Source: Ectopseudomonas composti (GTDB lineage Bacteria > Pseudomonadota > Gammaproteobacteria > Pseudomonadales > Pseudomonadaceae). From it: a stretch of DNA of 64,000 nucleotides. This document shows positions 18,190 through 27,697 of the stretch, in pieces. Under the pieces are notes generated by a model, which saw nothing but the letters and a program-made list of their open reading frames with translations, made no database searches and had not been told where the DNA came from. The position numbers were made by a program, and so were the translations under genes. Within the stretch, counting starts at the first letter, position 1; every line of letters starts with the position of its first letter. Location: contig NZ_FOWP01000001.1 in assembly GCF_900115475.1 (NCBI RefSeq), forward strand, positions 434,001 to 498,000, written 5' to 3'.

Positions 18190-19433
18190 GCGCCCTCACC
18201 AGCTTCGGCCAGAGGTGCGCGCAGTTCTACGGCAGGAAGATGCGGCAGCGCGCAGCGATGCGGCTCGATGTCAGTGCTGATGCTCTTGTAGCCGCCTGGC
18301 CCATCGACGTTGACGATACCCGCCTCGCCATTGTCGATGCAGATGGCCAGTTCAGCCGGCAGTTTACCGTCGACCAGCTTTTCAGGGTTCACGTAACCAT
18401 CCCAGAGGATGTCCGGCAGGCGGCCATTGAGTCCGAACTTGGCCAGCCTCAGAGCCTTGAGTTCGAGGTTGTCAGGGCTGTCGCCACCCGGCCCGAAGCG
18501 ATTGCCGTGGATATGAATGGTTTCCGGGTAGGGATCGAAATCCTCGGCCGTGGAAAGATCGGTATAACCGGTGCTGAAGTAACTGCTGACGATGACGTTG
18601 GCGGTGCGGTGGTCGCCAATATCGTTGCCGAAGATTTCCACCTTGTCATTGGAGTTGATCAGCACTCCAGAGCCCGCCGGTACACTGGCGACCGGCGTGC
18701 CCTTGTGGCCAAAGTTCTTGTGGTTGTTGCTCTCGACCTTGTTGCGGTAGACCCGCGTGGTATGCCCAGGCTGCGGCAGGTTGGGCATGTTGAACACCAG
18801 GATGCCGCCGGTGTTACCGGTGGCGACGTTGTCGTAGACGTCTGCACCGATGGTGTTCTCGATTTCGATACCGGCGACGTTGCGCTCGGCACGGCTGTTG
18901 CGCACCACCACATTGCGCGACTGACCGACGTAGATACCGGCATCCGAGGCAGCGATGGCCACCACACCGTCAATCAGCACGTTCTCGGTCTGTACCGGAT
19001 AGATGCCATAAGCACCATTCTCGGTCGCTGGGCCATTGGTCCACTCGGTGCGCACACGGCGGATGATGATGTTCTGGCCGCCCACGACCTTGAGCGCATC
19101 GCCCTTGGTGTCCTCCAGCGCCAGATCCTCGATGGTGAAGTCGGAAGCGTCTACCAGTAGACCCTCGGCACCTGACTTCTGGCCCTTGAAGTTGAGGATG
19201 GTCTTGTCCATCCCCTCACCACGTATCGTCACCCCGCTGACCTTGAGGCTCAGGCTGCGGTCGAGCTGCCAGGTGCCTGCCGGGATCTCGATCACCGCAC
19301 CCGGCTTGGCCTTGATCAACTGCGTTTGCAGTTGCTTCTGAAAGTCGAGGTTTGCTGCAGGCGGCACCTCATTCTCCCCGCATGCAGTCAGCAGCAAGGA
19401 CAAGGCGAGAAGAGAGGGAACGGCAAGGCGCAT
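18186..19433 (-). CDS. Parallel beta-helix repeat lipoprotein (SO2931-like)
   Basis: This 415-residue protein has a lipobox LLLTAC (Cys18) and then repeated right-handed beta-helix rungs (GVTIRGEGMDKTILNF, NIIIRRVRTEW, NVLIDGVVA, NVVVRNSRAE, ADVYDNVATGNTGGIL). The fold is common among polysaccharide lyases and epimerases, but I see no catalytic set that would assign one. It is co-transcribed with the diheme cytochrome and encoded first. Upstream lies the palindrome at 19451-19488, a good candidate for its operator. The C-terminal part (DILWDGYVNPEKLVDGKLP) is outside the helix and typical of this family. Substrate unknown. Confidence 0.85.
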   Translation of the reverse strand: MRLAVPSLLALSLLLTACGENEVPPAANLDFQKQLQTQLIKAKPGAVIEIPAGTWQLDRSLSLKVSGVTIRGEGMDKTILNFKGQKSGAEGLLVDASDFTIEDLALEDTKGDALKVVGGQNIIIRRVRTEWTNGPATENGAYGIYPVQTENVLIDGVVAIAASDAGIYVGQSRNVVVRNSRAERNVAGIEIENTIGADVYDNVATGNTGGILVFNMPNLPQPGHTTRVYRNKVESNNHKNFGHKGTPVASVPAGSGVLINSNDKVEIFGNDIGDHRTANVIVSSYFSTGYTDLSTAEDFDPYPETIHIHGNRFGPGGDSPDNLELKALRLAKFGLNGRLPDILWDGYVNPEKLVDGKLPAELAICIDNGEAGIVNVDGPGGYKSISTDIEPHRCALPHLPAVELRAPLAEAGEGA

Positions 19434-19450
19434 GATGAAACTCCGCTATT

Positions 19451-19488
19451 GTTTTTATATTATGGAACTATAGTACCAATATAAAAAC
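19451..19488. promoter_or_regulatory. AT-rich inverted repeat, candidate operator
   Basis: A perfect 11-base inverted repeat (GTTTTTATATT / AATATAAAAAC, arms 19451-19461 and 19478-19488) encloses a second near-palindrome, GGAACTATAGTACC (19464-19477). It is markedly AT-rich against its surroundings. It lies 17 bases upstream of the beta-helix gene start, where a repressor would block its promoter. No regulator gene is adjacent. Confidence 0.6.
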
Positions 19489-19590
19489 ACACAAGCCCTC
19501 GCAGCTCACCAGCGAGGCGCTTGCAGCCCTGATCAGGAAGCAACAGACTACCCCCGCCACTCTTCCCTCGCCGCCCAAGGACAGGTCGCC

Positions 19591-20319
19591 ATGCACACCC
19601 TCGAACGCATCTATCCCTTGAAGATGGATGAGCGCCTGGCAGCCGACCAGGCCACTCTCGACCTGCACATGCAGCGCTATGAGTTCGCCAGCGACTCGCT
19701 GACAGGCTCACGCGTGCTGGATATGGCGTGTGGCTGCGGCTATGGCAGCGCGCTGCTGGCCGAGCGGCACCCGGACAAGCAGATCGTCGGTATCGACATC
19801 GACCCCGACGCCATCGCCTACGCCCAGGCGAACTATCAGCGGCCGAACCTGCGCTATCAATGCGCCAACGCCGAAACGTTCGCCGATCACGAAGGCTTTG
19901 ACAGCATCGTCAGCCTGGAGACCATCGAACACCTGCCAGACCCCGTGCGCCTGGTGGAAAACCTCGCGAGCCTGCTGGCCAAAGGTGGCGGCATCATTGC
20001 CTCGGTGCCGACGACCCCCACGCTCGACGGTAACCCCCACCACCTCCATGACTTCAGCCCAGCCAGCTTCGCGCGCCTGTTCCGTCGCCATGGCCTGCGT
20101 GCGCATGAGCGTTTCGAACAAATCCAGCGCTGGGAATTTTCCGGCCTGTTCAAGAAACCCGCGAAAAAAGAGGCTCGTCAGCACCGCTCGGAAGGTGTCG
20201 GCAATGCCGTGCTGGCGTACTACCGTAGCCACCCGCTGTACCTGTTCAGGCGCTTGTGGTCGATCCTGCGCTACGGCCCGAGCAATCGCTACCTGACCTG
20301 CCGTTTCAGCGCTGACTGA
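19591..20319 (+). CDS. Class I SAM-dependent methyltransferase
   Basis: This 242-residue protein shows methyltransferase motif I, VLDMACGCGYGSALLAE (about residues 43-59), motif II acidic end IVGIDIDPDAI, and motif IV region FDSIVSLETIEHLPDP. The C-terminal extension ends in the basic segment LYLFRRLWSILRYGPS. It should bind S-adenosylmethionine in the cytoplasm; the acceptor is not evident. It resembles lipopolysaccharide or ubiquinone-type small-molecule methyltransferases only in general fold. It is a single gene between divergent and convergent neighbours, followed by a hairpin and a bidirectional terminator. Confidence 0.85.
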   Translation: MHTLERIYPLKMDERLAADQATLDLHMQRYEFASDSLTGSRVLDMACGCGYGSALLAERHPDKQIVGIDIDPDAIAYAQANYQRPNLRYQCANAETFADHEGFDSIVSLETIEHLPDPVRLVENLASLLAKGGGIIASVPTTPTLDGNPHHLHDFSPASFARLFRRHGLRAHERFEQIQRWEFSGLFKKPAKKEARQHRSEGVGNAVLAYYRSHPLYLFRRLWSILRYGPSNRYLTCRFSAD

Positions 20320-20344
20320 ACCTGTCGCACCTCACGATGACAAT

Positions 20345-20362
20345 GGTGGGCTGAAGCCCACC
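20345..20362. repeat. Short REP-like hairpin GGTGGGCT/AGCCCACC
   Basis: Arms 20345-20352 and 20355-20362 with a GA loop resemble the small palindromes often scattered between Pseudomonas genes. One copy is seen here. Confidence 0.5.
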
Positions 20363-20391
20363 CTACCGAGTGCCAGCCAGGGCTTCTGAAA

Positions 20392-20422
20392 CGAAAACGC
20401 CAGCGTGGTGCTGGCGTTTTCG
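20392..20422. terminator. Bidirectional intrinsic terminator
   Basis: Perfect 13-bp arms CGAAAACGCCAGC (20392-20404) and GCTGGCGTTTTCG (20410-20422) enclose a 5-base loop. A and T runs on the two sides serve the methyltransferase (plus) and ygiQ (minus) converging here. Confidence 0.85.
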
Positions 20423-20439
20423 TGAGTGCTGCCGATGAT

Positions 20440-22737
20440 TCAGCGCGGTACTGCTGGCTTCTTCGACGGTTTCTTGCCCTTGCCTTTACCCGCGCCGGCA
20501 CGCTCGCGCGCAGCCTGCTGGTTACGCGCCTCGGCCGCGGCCTTGGCCTGCTCGCGCTTGTCCCAGGGTTTGCTGCCATCACTGGCGCGAGGCGGTAAAC
20601 CCGTGTGCTGGGTCAGGATCTTGCCTGCATTACCCACCTTCTTGCTGCCGGCGGGCGTCGAGTTCTTACGCCGGGCGCTCTGGTACTCATCGGTCTGCGG
20701 CTGATAGGTGGGAATCAGGTGATGCTTGCCGTTACCGATCAGATCGCCGCGTCCCATACGTTCCAGCGCTTCACGCAGCAGCGGCCAACCTTTCGGATCG
20801 TGATAACGCAGGAAGGCCTTGTGCAAGCGACGCTGCTGATCGCTCTTGACGATCTCGACGCCGTCGCTCTTGTAGGTCACCTTGCGCAGCGGGTTCTTGC
20901 CCGAATGGTACATGGCCGTAGCGGTGGCCATCGGCGACGGATAGAAGGCCTGCACCTGATCCGCGCGGAAGCCGTTGCGCTTGAGCCACAGGGCGAGGTT
21001 CATCATGTCCTCGTCGGTGGTACCCGGATGCGCGGCGATGAAGTACGGGATCAGGTACTGCTCCTTGCCCGCCTCTTTCGAGAACTTCTCGAACATCTGC
21101 TTGAAGCGGTCGTAGCTGCCGATGCCCGGCTTCATCATCTTGTCCAGCGGGCCGCGCTCGGTGTGCTCGGGAGCAATCTTCAGGTAGCCGCCAACGTGGT
21201 GGGTGACCAGCTCCTTGACGTACTCCGGCGATTCCACAGCCAGGTCGTAGCGCAGCCCCGAAGCGATCAGGATTTTCTTCACCCCCGGCAGCGCACGCGC
21301 CTTGCGGTACAGCTCGATCAAGGATGAGTGGTCGGTATTGAGGTTCTCGCAGATGCCGGGGAACACGCACGACGGCTTGCGGCAGTGCTTCTCGATCTCC
21401 GGGTCCTTGCAGGCGATGCGGTACATGTTGGCGGTCGGCCCGCCGAGGTCGGAGACCACGCCGGTGAAGCCCGGCACCTTGTCGCGCATCTCCTCGATCT
21501 CACGAATGATCGACTCGTGCGAACGGTTCTGGATGATGCGGCCTTCATGCTCGGTGATCGAGCAGAAGGTGCAGCCACCGAAACAGCCACGCATGATGTT
21601 CACCGAAAAACGGATCATGTCGTAGGCCGGGATTTTCTCCTTGCCATACGCCGGATGCGGCACGCGCGCGTAGGGCATGCCGAACACGTAATCCATTTCT
21701 TCGGTGGTCATCGGAATGGGTGGTGGGTTGAACCACACATCCACCTCGCCGTGCCTCTGCACCAGCGCACGGGCGTTACCCGGATTGGTTTCCAGGTGTA
21801 GCACGCGGTTGGCGTGGGCATAGAGCACCGGGTCGTTACGCACCTTCTCGAACGACGGCAGGCGAATCACCGTCTTGTCGCGGGTCATGCGCGGGCTTTC
21901 GAGAATCTGCACGACCTTGGCTTCGTTCGGGTCTTCGACCGGCCCCTTGTCTTGCTCGATGGCGCAAGCCTCGGTGTCCTGCGTATTGACGTAGGGGTTG
22001 ATGATCTTGTCGATACGGCCCGGGCGGTCGATACGAGTCGAGTCGACTTCGTACCAGCCTTGTGGCGTGTCCCGGCGGATGAAGGCAGTGCCGCGCACAT
22101 CGCTGATGGCTTCGACCTGCTCGCCCCGCGACAGGCGCTGGGCGATCTCCACCACGGCACGCTCGGCGTTGCCGTAGAGCAGGATATCGGCGGTGGCGTC
22201 CATCAGGATCGAGCGACGCACCTTGTCCTGCCAGTAGTCGTAATGCGCGATGCGGCGCAGCGACGCCTCGATGCCACCGAGCACCACCGGTACGTGGCTG
22301 TAGGCTTCCTTGCAGCGCTGGCTGTACACCAGGCTGGCGCGATCCGGGCGCTTGCCGGCCAGGCCGCCGGGGGTGTAGGCGTCGTCGGAGCGGATCTTCT
22401 TGTCCGCGGTGTAGCGGTTGATCATCGAGTCCATGTTGCCCGCCGCCACGCCGAAGAACAGGTTCGGCTCGCCGAGCTTCATGAAATCGTCTTTGCTGCG
22501 CCAATCCGGCTGGGCAATGATGCCGACGCGAAAGCCCTGGGCTTCGAGCAGACGGCCGATGATGGCCATACCGAACGAAGGATGATCGACGTAGGCATCA
22601 CCGGTAACGATGATGATGTCGCAGCTGTCCCAGCCGAGCAGATCCATCTCTTCCCGGCTCATCGGCAGGAAGGGAGCGGGCCCGAAACACTCGGCCCAGT
22701 ACTTGGGATAGTCGAACAGCGGCTTGGCGGCTTGCAT
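20440..22737 (-). CDS. YgiQ-family radical SAM protein
   Basis: This 765-residue protein has an N-terminal B12-binding-like or conserved YgiQ domain ([20 protein letters not shown]). The central radical SAM cluster motif CFGGCTFC (CxxxCxxC) follows in [18 protein letters not shown], and a basic Lys/Ala/Gly-rich C-terminal tail ends it. The motif ligates a 4Fe-4S cluster that cleaves SAM to a 5'-deoxyadenosyl radical. The substrate of the family is not established. Length matches the usual 720-770 residues. It is monocistronic, ends at the shared terminator, and starts at an ATG with only an A-rich leader, no strong Shine-Dalgarno. Confidence 0.93.
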   Translation of the reverse strand: MQAAKPLFDYPKYWAECFGPAPFLPMSREEMDLLGWDSCDIIIVTGDAYVDHPSFGMAIIGRLLEAQGFRVGIIAQPDWRSKDDFMKLGEPNLFFGVAAGNMDSMINRYTADKKIRSDDAYTPGGLAGKRPDRASLVYSQRCKEAYSHVPVVLGGIEASLRRIAHYDYWQDKVRRSILMDATADILLYGNAERAVVEIAQRLSRGEQVEAISDVRGTAFIRRDTPQGWYEVDSTRIDRPGRIDKIINPYVNTQDTEACAIEQDKGPVEDPNEAKVVQILESPRMTRDKTVIRLPSFEKVRNDPVLYAHANRVLHLETNPGNARALVQRHGEVDVWFNPPPIPMTTEEMDYVFGMPYARVPHPAYGKEKIPAYDMIRFSVNIMRGCFGGCTFCSITEHEGRIIQNRSHESIIREIEEMRDKVPGFTGVVSDLGGPTANMYRIACKDPEIEKHCRKPSCVFPGICENLNTDHSSLIELYRKARALPGVKKILIASGLRYDLAVESPEYVKELVTHHVGGYLKIAPEHTERGPLDKMMKPGIGSYDRFKQMFEKFSKEAGKEQYLIPYFIAAHPGTTDEDMMNLALWLKRNGFRADQVQAFYPSPMATATAMYHSGKNPLRKVTYKSDGVEIVKSDQQRRLHKAFLRYHDPKGWPLLREALERMGRGDLIGNGKHHLIPTYQPQTDEYQSARRKNSTPAGSKKVGNAGKILTQHTGLPPRASDGSKPWDKREQAKAAAEARNQQAARERAGAGKGKGKKPSKKPAVPR

Positions 22738-23020
22738 ATTTTTTGATCAGCGGGCTATCACGGGGGGCGCGGATCATAGCACAAATTTTGACCAAACCAG
22801 ACTAATGCGCTGGGTTTAATAGCGCCTGCACGCGCACTGACGAATGCTCAACCCTGCCCCATTCAGGGCTTGGCGCACTGCTATCGAGAATCGCCTCGAA
22901 AACGAAAGAACGGAAAAAATCGGGCATTTCACGGCAGTAGCCATACGCCATATTTGTTTTCGTCCGATAACAAACCTGTGCATATACTCAAGTACTCGGT
23001 CAGCCGTCTCCAGGACATCT
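22738..23020. other. Divergent intergenic region between ygiQ-like gene and diguanylate cyclase
   Basis: This 283-base gap must hold promoters for both genes. The sequence is AT-richer than its flanks. An in-frame ATG at 22844 extends the cyclase ORF but adds no signal peptide or conserved sequence, so I treat it as non-coding. Confidence 0.5.
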
Positions 23021-24928
23021 ATGCTGCAGCGTTTCGCCTTCATCCTTGTTCTCGCGCTGGGACTGTCAATCACGGGCCCGGCGACGGCATCCGTGGTGCT
23101 TACCGACGCCAGTAGCGGCATGCCGCTCAACGCATATATCGAGCTACTGGAAGATATTCAGGGCGACCTGAGCATCGACGAACTGACCTCCCCCGAGCTC
23201 CAGTCCCGCTTTCAACCCGCCAATGGCCGCGCCAGCGTCGGCCAGAGCCAGAATCCCTGGTGGATCAAGCTCACCCTGCAGCGAGACTTGCGCGCGCCAG
23301 CACGCTGGGCGCTGGAAGTGGGGTCGGTGACCCAGCTTGACCTGCAGCTCTACCTACCTGACGGCCAGGGCGGCTGGCAGTTGCGCCAGTCCGGCGAACG
23401 AGTTCCCTTCACCGAGAATCGCGACCACCCTTACCGACGCATGGTGTTCGACCTACCGCCCTTGGGTGATCAACCAACGACCTTCTACCTGCGCGCCTTC
23501 GACCCTGCGGGCAATTCGTTCCCACTGCGAATCTGGCAAATCGAGGACCTCACGCAACTGGCAACCCGTGAAAACCTGGCACTCGGTGCTATCTATGGCG
23601 TGGTCTTCGCGCTGCTGCTGTACAACCTGTTCATCCTCATCTCACTGCGTGACAGAGCGTATTTCTGGTACGTACTGACAACAGCCTTCGCCCTGCTGTT
23701 CATCATGAGCATGACCGGTCACGGCGCGCAGTACCTGTGGCCGAACCATGCGGTGCCGGCCTGGCTGGACCGCATCACCCTGCCTTCGCTGTGGGGCCTG
23801 TTCGCCAGTCGCTTCACCCAGACGCTATTGCAGACCCGCATCTACGTGCGCTGGGCGCATCACCTGCTGAACATGGCCTGCGTGATCTACCTGATCGCCA
23901 TCGCCCTGACCCTGTTCGATCAACGTTACCTCGCCGCCTGGGCCATCGCCCTGCTGTCGCTGACCAGCATCCCCGCCGCCCTGGGCAGTGCCGTGATCCG
24001 CTGGCGTCAGGGCTTCTTTCCGGCGCAGCTGTATCTCTACGGCTATGGGCTGGTCCTGGGCAGCGTCGCCATCCTGCTGCTGCGCACCACCGGCGTGCTG
24101 CAGCCAGCCGAGTGGAACGCCTATGTATTCCCGCTGGCAGTGGCCGCCGAATCCATCCTCTTCTCCTTCGCGCTGGCCTACCGCATTCAGATACTCAAGC
24201 AGGAGCGCGCCGTTGCGCTGCAACAGGCAGATCGCGAGAAGACCGCGCGCCTGGCGCAGTTGCAGGCCAGCGCCGACGAACTGCAGGCCGCGGTGACGGC
24301 ACGTACCGCCGAACTGGCCGCGACCAACGAACAGCTGCGCGAGCGAGAGCGCGAGCTACAGCACGCGGCATTCCACGACCCACTGACGGAGCTGCCCAAC
24401 CGACGCTATCTGGTCGAGCGCTGCGAATCGGCGCTGGCTCACGCCGAGCGCCACAAGGAAAGCGTGGCGCTGCTGCTGATCGATCTGGATCACTTCAAGC
24501 CGATCAATGACCGCTTTGGCCACGCCGCCGGCGACCTGATGCTGCAAGTGATCGCCAAGCGCCTGCGCGAGCACGTTCGTGCAGGTGATGCAGTCGCCCG
24601 CCTGGGCGGCGATGAGTTCGCCGCCCTGATCTGCGGCAGCGATGCCGAAAGCCAGGCCCGGGAAATCGCCGAGCGCCTGCTGGCTGAGCTCTCCGAGCCT
24701 GTGCACTACGGCGCCGAGCGCCTGCGGGTAACCATCAGCATCGGCGTGGCGCTCTATCCACGCCATGCAAAGAACTTCACCGAACTTTACAAGGCCGCAG
24801 ACATGGCCCTCTACCGAGTGAAGGAACTGGGCCGCTCGGGCTCACGCGTACATGGCGACGATGGCGAACTCAGCGAGCAGGCCTGCCTCGAGCTGGATGT
24901 ACTGAAAGTCCCCAGCGGCCTGGTCTAG
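23021..24928 (+). CDS. 7TMR-DISM diguanylate cyclase (GGDEF)
   Basis: This 635-residue protein has a signal peptide (FAFILVLALGLSITGPATA). A periplasmic DISM-type sensor domain (about residues 30-175; NPWWIKLTLQRDL, TFYLRAFDPAGNSFPLRIW) and seven membrane helices (about 185-390) come next. A coiled coil (AVALQQADREKTARLAQL onwards) leads to a C-terminal GGDEF domain with intact RLGGDEFAAL. It should make cyclic di-GMP from GTP in response to an extracellular, probably carbohydrate-like, cue. The ATG at 23021 is chosen over 22844 because it gives the signal peptide directly and has AGGA upstream. It is monocistronic and followed by a REP-like palindrome. Confidence 0.93.
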   Translation: MLQRFAFILVLALGLSITGPATASVVLTDASSGMPLNAYIELLEDIQGDLSIDELTSPELQSRFQPANGRASVGQSQNPWWIKLTLQRDLRAPARWALEVGSVTQLDLQLYLPDGQGGWQLRQSGERVPFTENRDHPYRRMVFDLPPLGDQPTTFYLRAFDPAGNSFPLRIWQIEDLTQLATRENLALGAIYGVVFALLLYNLFILISLRDRAYFWYVLTTAFALLFIMSMTGHGAQYLWPNHAVPAWLDRITLPSLWGLFASRFTQTLLQTRIYVRWAHHLLNMACVIYLIAIALTLFDQRYLAAWAIALLSLTSIPAALGSAVIRWRQGFFPAQLYLYGYGLVLGSVAILLLRTTGVLQPAEWNAYVFPLAVAAESILFSFALAYRIQILKQERAVALQQADREKTARLAQLQASADELQAAVTARTAELAATNEQLRERERELQHAAFHDPLTELPNRRYLVERCESALAHAERHKESVALLLIDLDHFKPINDRFGHAAGDLMLQVIAKRLREHVRAGDAVARLGGDEFAALICGSDAESQAREIAERLLAELSEPVHYGAERLRVTISIGVALYPRHAKNFTELYKAADMALYRVKELGRSGSRVHGDDGELSEQACLELDVLKVPSGLV

Positions 24929-24933
24929 TAGCC

Positions 24934-24984
24934 TAGGGCGGGTGTAACCCGCCGGGCTGCCGATGGCGGGTTATACCCGCCCTA
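24934..24984. repeat. REP-like double palindrome
   Basis: Arms 24934-24953 and 24965-24984 are inverted copies (19 of 20 match), and each arm is itself a palindrome of the form GGCGGGTnTAACCCGCC. It lies between the converging cyclase and alr genes, as expected for REP/BIME units, and may end transcription from both sides. Confidence 0.8.
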
Positions 24985-24996
24985 CCCGAGATCCCG

Positions 24997-26073
24997 CTAG
25001 CCGATATAGCGCCGCGGCACTCGAGCAGTGACCTTGGTCAGCAGCTCATAACCAATGGTGCCGCACGCCGTGGCCACTTCATCCACCGGCAATTGGCTGC
25101 CCCATAGCTCCACCGGCGAATCGATATCGGCGTCAGGCAGATCCGTGATATCCACCGCCAGCATGTCCATCGACACCCGGCCCGCCAACTCGGCGCGCTG
25201 CCCCTCGACCAGCACCGGCGTGCCACTCGGGGCGTGGCGCGGATAACCGTCGGCATAACCACAGCTGACCGTGGCAATGCGCGAGGGCCGCTTGGCGACC
25301 CAGCTCGCGCCATAACCGACGCTTTCACCGACCGCCACCTCACGCACGGCGATCACCCGCGCAGCCAGCGTCATGGCCGGTTTCAGACCTAGCTCACGTG
25401 CGCTCAGCTCGGCGAAGGGCGTCGCACCGTAGAGCATGATGCCGGGGCGCAGCCAGTCCATATGTGCCGCCGGGATGGTCAGCACCGCCGCTGAGTTGGC
25501 TAGCGAGCGATGGTTGAAGTCCAAATCCAGCAGATCGAGAAAACGCTCGACCTGCTGCTCGGTGAGCGGATGACCACGCTCGTCGGCACAGGCGAAATGG
25601 CTGAGCAGATTGAGCTCGGCGACCTGTTCAGCCTCCTCCAATTGCGCATGCCATTGGCGCAGGCTGGCAGCATCGAAACCGAGGCGATGCATGCCCGAGT
25701 CGAGCTTGAGCCAGACGTTGAGCGGACGCGCCAACTCAGCAGCGATCAGCGCCTCGGCCTGCGCCGCGCCCTGCACCACGATATCCAGGCCGAGCTGCGC
25801 AGCGATGGCATATTCACTAGCTTCGAAGCAGCCTTCCAGCAGCAGGATACGCGCCTCGCCATGCATGGCACGCACCTCGGCCGCCTCCTCCAGGCAGGCC
25901 ACGGCGAAACCATCGGCCACCTCGTGCAGCGCCGTCACCACCTCACGCACGCCATGCCCGTAGGCATTGGCCTTCACCACCGCAAAGGCCTCGCGCCCTG
26001 GCGCGCAGCGCTTGGCCACGGCGTAGTTATGGGCAATGGCGGAAAGGTCGACGATAGCGGCAAGCGGGCGCAT
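24997..26073 (-). CDS. alr: Alanine racemase
   Basis: This 358-residue protein is a PLP enzyme interconverting L- and D-alanine for peptidoglycan. The PLP lysine is in FAVVKANAYGHG near residue 34, and the C-terminal domain carries the catalytic tyrosine region ESVGYGASWV. The ending LLTKVTARVPRRYIG is typical. It lies downstream of dnaB on the same strand, as in Pseudomonas aeruginosa. A hairpin at 26091-26128 separates the two genes, so partial uncoupling is possible. Length equals the family norm. Confidence 0.96.
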   Translation of the reverse strand: MRPLAAIVDLSAIAHNYAVAKRCAPGREAFAVVKANAYGHGVREVVTALHEVADGFAVACLEEAAEVRAMHGEARILLLEGCFEASEYAIAAQLGLDIVVQGAAQAEALIAAELARPLNVWLKLDSGMHRLGFDAASLRQWHAQLEEAEQVAELNLLSHFACADERGHPLTEQQVERFLDLLDLDFNHRSLANSAAVLTIPAAHMDWLRPGIMLYGATPFAELSARELGLKPAMTLAARVIAVREVAVGESVGYGASWVAKRPSRIATVSCGYADGYPRHAPSGTPVLVEGQRAELAGRVSMDMLAVDITDLPDADIDSPVELWGSQLPVDEVATACGTIGYELLTKVTARVPRRYIG

Positions 26074-26090
26074 GACAGTGGCCTGAACGA

Positions 26091-26128
26091 GAAACGGGCC
26101 CCCATCTTAACCGTTGGGCGCCCGTTTT
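26091..26128 (-). terminator. Possible dnaB terminator
   Basis: AAACGGGC and GCCCGTTT arms flank an 18-20 base loop that can pair further. The T-run on the minus strand is poor (TTTCTCG), so termination is likely partial. Confidence 0.4.
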
Positions 26129-26185
26129 CATTGATCTGTGCCGCTGCACCGCTGCCGCGAAAACCGCAGCGCACGTGGACACGAT

Positions 26186-27580
26186 CTATTCGTCGTCGAA
26201 CTGATAGCTACCCGGTGCCAGGTTCTCGAAGCGCGAATATTTACCGAGGAACGCCAGACGCGCGGTGCCCAGCGGGCCGTTACGCTGCTTGCCGATGATG
26301 ATCTCGGCCACGCCCTTGTACTCGGTTTCCGGGTGGTACACCTCGTCGCGATAGACGAACAGGATGATGTCGGCGTCTTGCTCGATCGCACCGGATTCAC
26401 GCAAGTCGGAGTTGATCGGGCGTTTGTTCGGGCGCTGTTCCAGACCGCGGTTGAGCTGCGACAGGGCGATCACCGGGCAGTTGAACTCCTTGGCCAGGCC
26501 CTTGAGCGAGCGCGAGATCTCGGAAATCTCGTTGACCCGGCTGTCGCCGCTGGAACCCGGAATCTGCATCAGCTGCAGGTAGTCGACCATGATCAGGCCA
26601 ATCTCGCCGTGCTCGCGTGCCAGACGCCGGGTGCGCGCACGCATCTCACTCGGGGAGATGCCGGCGGTATCGTCGATGAACAGCTTGCGGTCATTGAGCA
26701 GGTTGACCGCGCTGGTCAGCCGCGGCCAATCGTCGTCATCGAGCTGACCGGCACGCACCTTGGTCTGGTCGATACGCCCCAGCGAGGCGAGCATACGAAT
26801 CACGATGGACTCCGAAGGCATCTCCAGCGAGTACACCAGAATCGCCTTGTCGCTGCGCATCAGGGCGTTTTCCACCAGGTTCATGGCGAAGGTGGTCTTA
26901 CCCATCGACGGACGGCCGGCGACGATGATCATGTCAGCCGGCTGCAGGCCGCTGGTGAGGCCGTCCAGATCGTCGAAACCGGTGGACAGGCCGGTGATCG
27001 CGTCGCCGTTGTTGAACAGCGTATCGATACGGTCAATGGCCTTGACCAGAATGTCGTTGATGCCCACCGGGCCACCGGTCTTGGGGCGGTCCTCGGCGAT
27101 CTGGAAGATCAGGCGCTCCGCCTCGTCGAGAATTTCCTCGCCCGTGCGCCCCTCTGGGGCATAGGCACTGTCGGCAATGTCGTTGCTGATACTGATCAGT
27201 TTGCGCAAGGTGGCGCGCTCACGAATGATCTGCGCATAGGCCTTGATGTTGGCCACCGACGGCGTGTTCTTCGCCAGTTCGGCGAGATAAGCCAGGCCAC
27301 CGACTTGCGACAGCTGCCCTTCCTTGTCCAACTGCTCGGACAGGGTCACCACGTCGAAGGGTTCATTACGCTCGGCCAGCTTGAAGATGGCGCGGAAGAT
27401 CAACCGGTGATCATGGCGATAAAAATCGACATCCGACACACCATCGAGCACACGCTCCCAAGCGTTGTTGTCGAGCATCAGGCCGCCGAGCACCGACTGT
27501 TCCGCCTCGATGGAGTGCGGAGGCACTTTCAGAGCGGCAGTCTGCAGGTCGTATTGCTCGGGAATGCTGATGTCGTTCAT
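26186..27580 (-). CDS. dnaB: Replicative DNA helicase
   Basis: This 464-residue hexameric helicase unwinds DNA at the replication fork. It has an N-terminal DnaG-interacting domain (PPHSIEAEQSVLGGLML) and a RecA-like C-terminal domain with Walker A AGRPSMGKTTFAMN, Walker B GLIMVDYLQLM and the Gln/Arg motif LSQLNRGLEQR. The ATG at 27580 is used rather than the upstream in-frame start because MNDIS matches the usual N-terminus and the extension would run back through a terminator. No intein is present. It follows rplI but a strong hairpin at 27608-27646 stands between them. Confidence 0.97.
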   Translation of the reverse strand: MNDISIPEQYDLQTAALKVPPHSIEAEQSVLGGLMLDNNAWERVLDGVSDVDFYRHDHRLIFRAIFKLAERNEPFDVVTLSEQLDKEGQLSQVGGLAYLAELAKNTPSVANIKAYAQIIRERATLRKLISISNDIADSAYAPEGRTGEEILDEAERLIFQIAEDRPKTGGPVGINDILVKAIDRIDTLFNNGDAITGLSTGFDDLDGLTSGLQPADMIIVAGRPSMGKTTFAMNLVENALMRSDKAILVYSLEMPSESIVIRMLASLGRIDQTKVRAGQLDDDDWPRLTSAVNLLNDRKLFIDDTAGISPSEMRARTRRLAREHGEIGLIMVDYLQLMQIPGSSGDSRVNEISEISRSLKGLAKEFNCPVIALSQLNRGLEQRPNKRPINSDLRESGAIEQDADIILFVYRDEVYHPETEYKGVAEIIIGKQRNGPLGTARLAFLGKYSRFENLAPGSYQFDDE

Positions 27581-27607
27581 AGGCTCGGGAAGAAAATGCT
27601 GCGATAG

Positions 27608-27646
27608 AAAAACAAAGGGCACGGATCGCAGAGCGATGCCGTGCCC
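27608..27646 (-). terminator. Strong hairpin terminator between rplI and dnaB
   Basis: Arms 27617-27629 and 27633-27646 pair over 13 bp with one bulged base (27638) and a 3-base loop. On the minus strand the stem is followed by TTTGTTTT. It ends the S6-S18-L9 transcript, only 27 bases before the dnaB start codon. Confidence 0.8.
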
Positions 27647-27697
27647 GATTGTCAGCAGACCTGCGCTACAGCGCAAGCCCGCTTGGCGGCTACTTGA

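Noticed and set aside
22944..22970. FliA promoter before the diguanylate cyclase
   Set aside because: TCCGATAA is present, but the -35 position reads TACGCCAT and matches poorly.
26138..27607. A 489-codon plus-strand ORF opposite dnaB
   Set aside because: Shadow of dnaB; the minus strand has complete helicase motifs.
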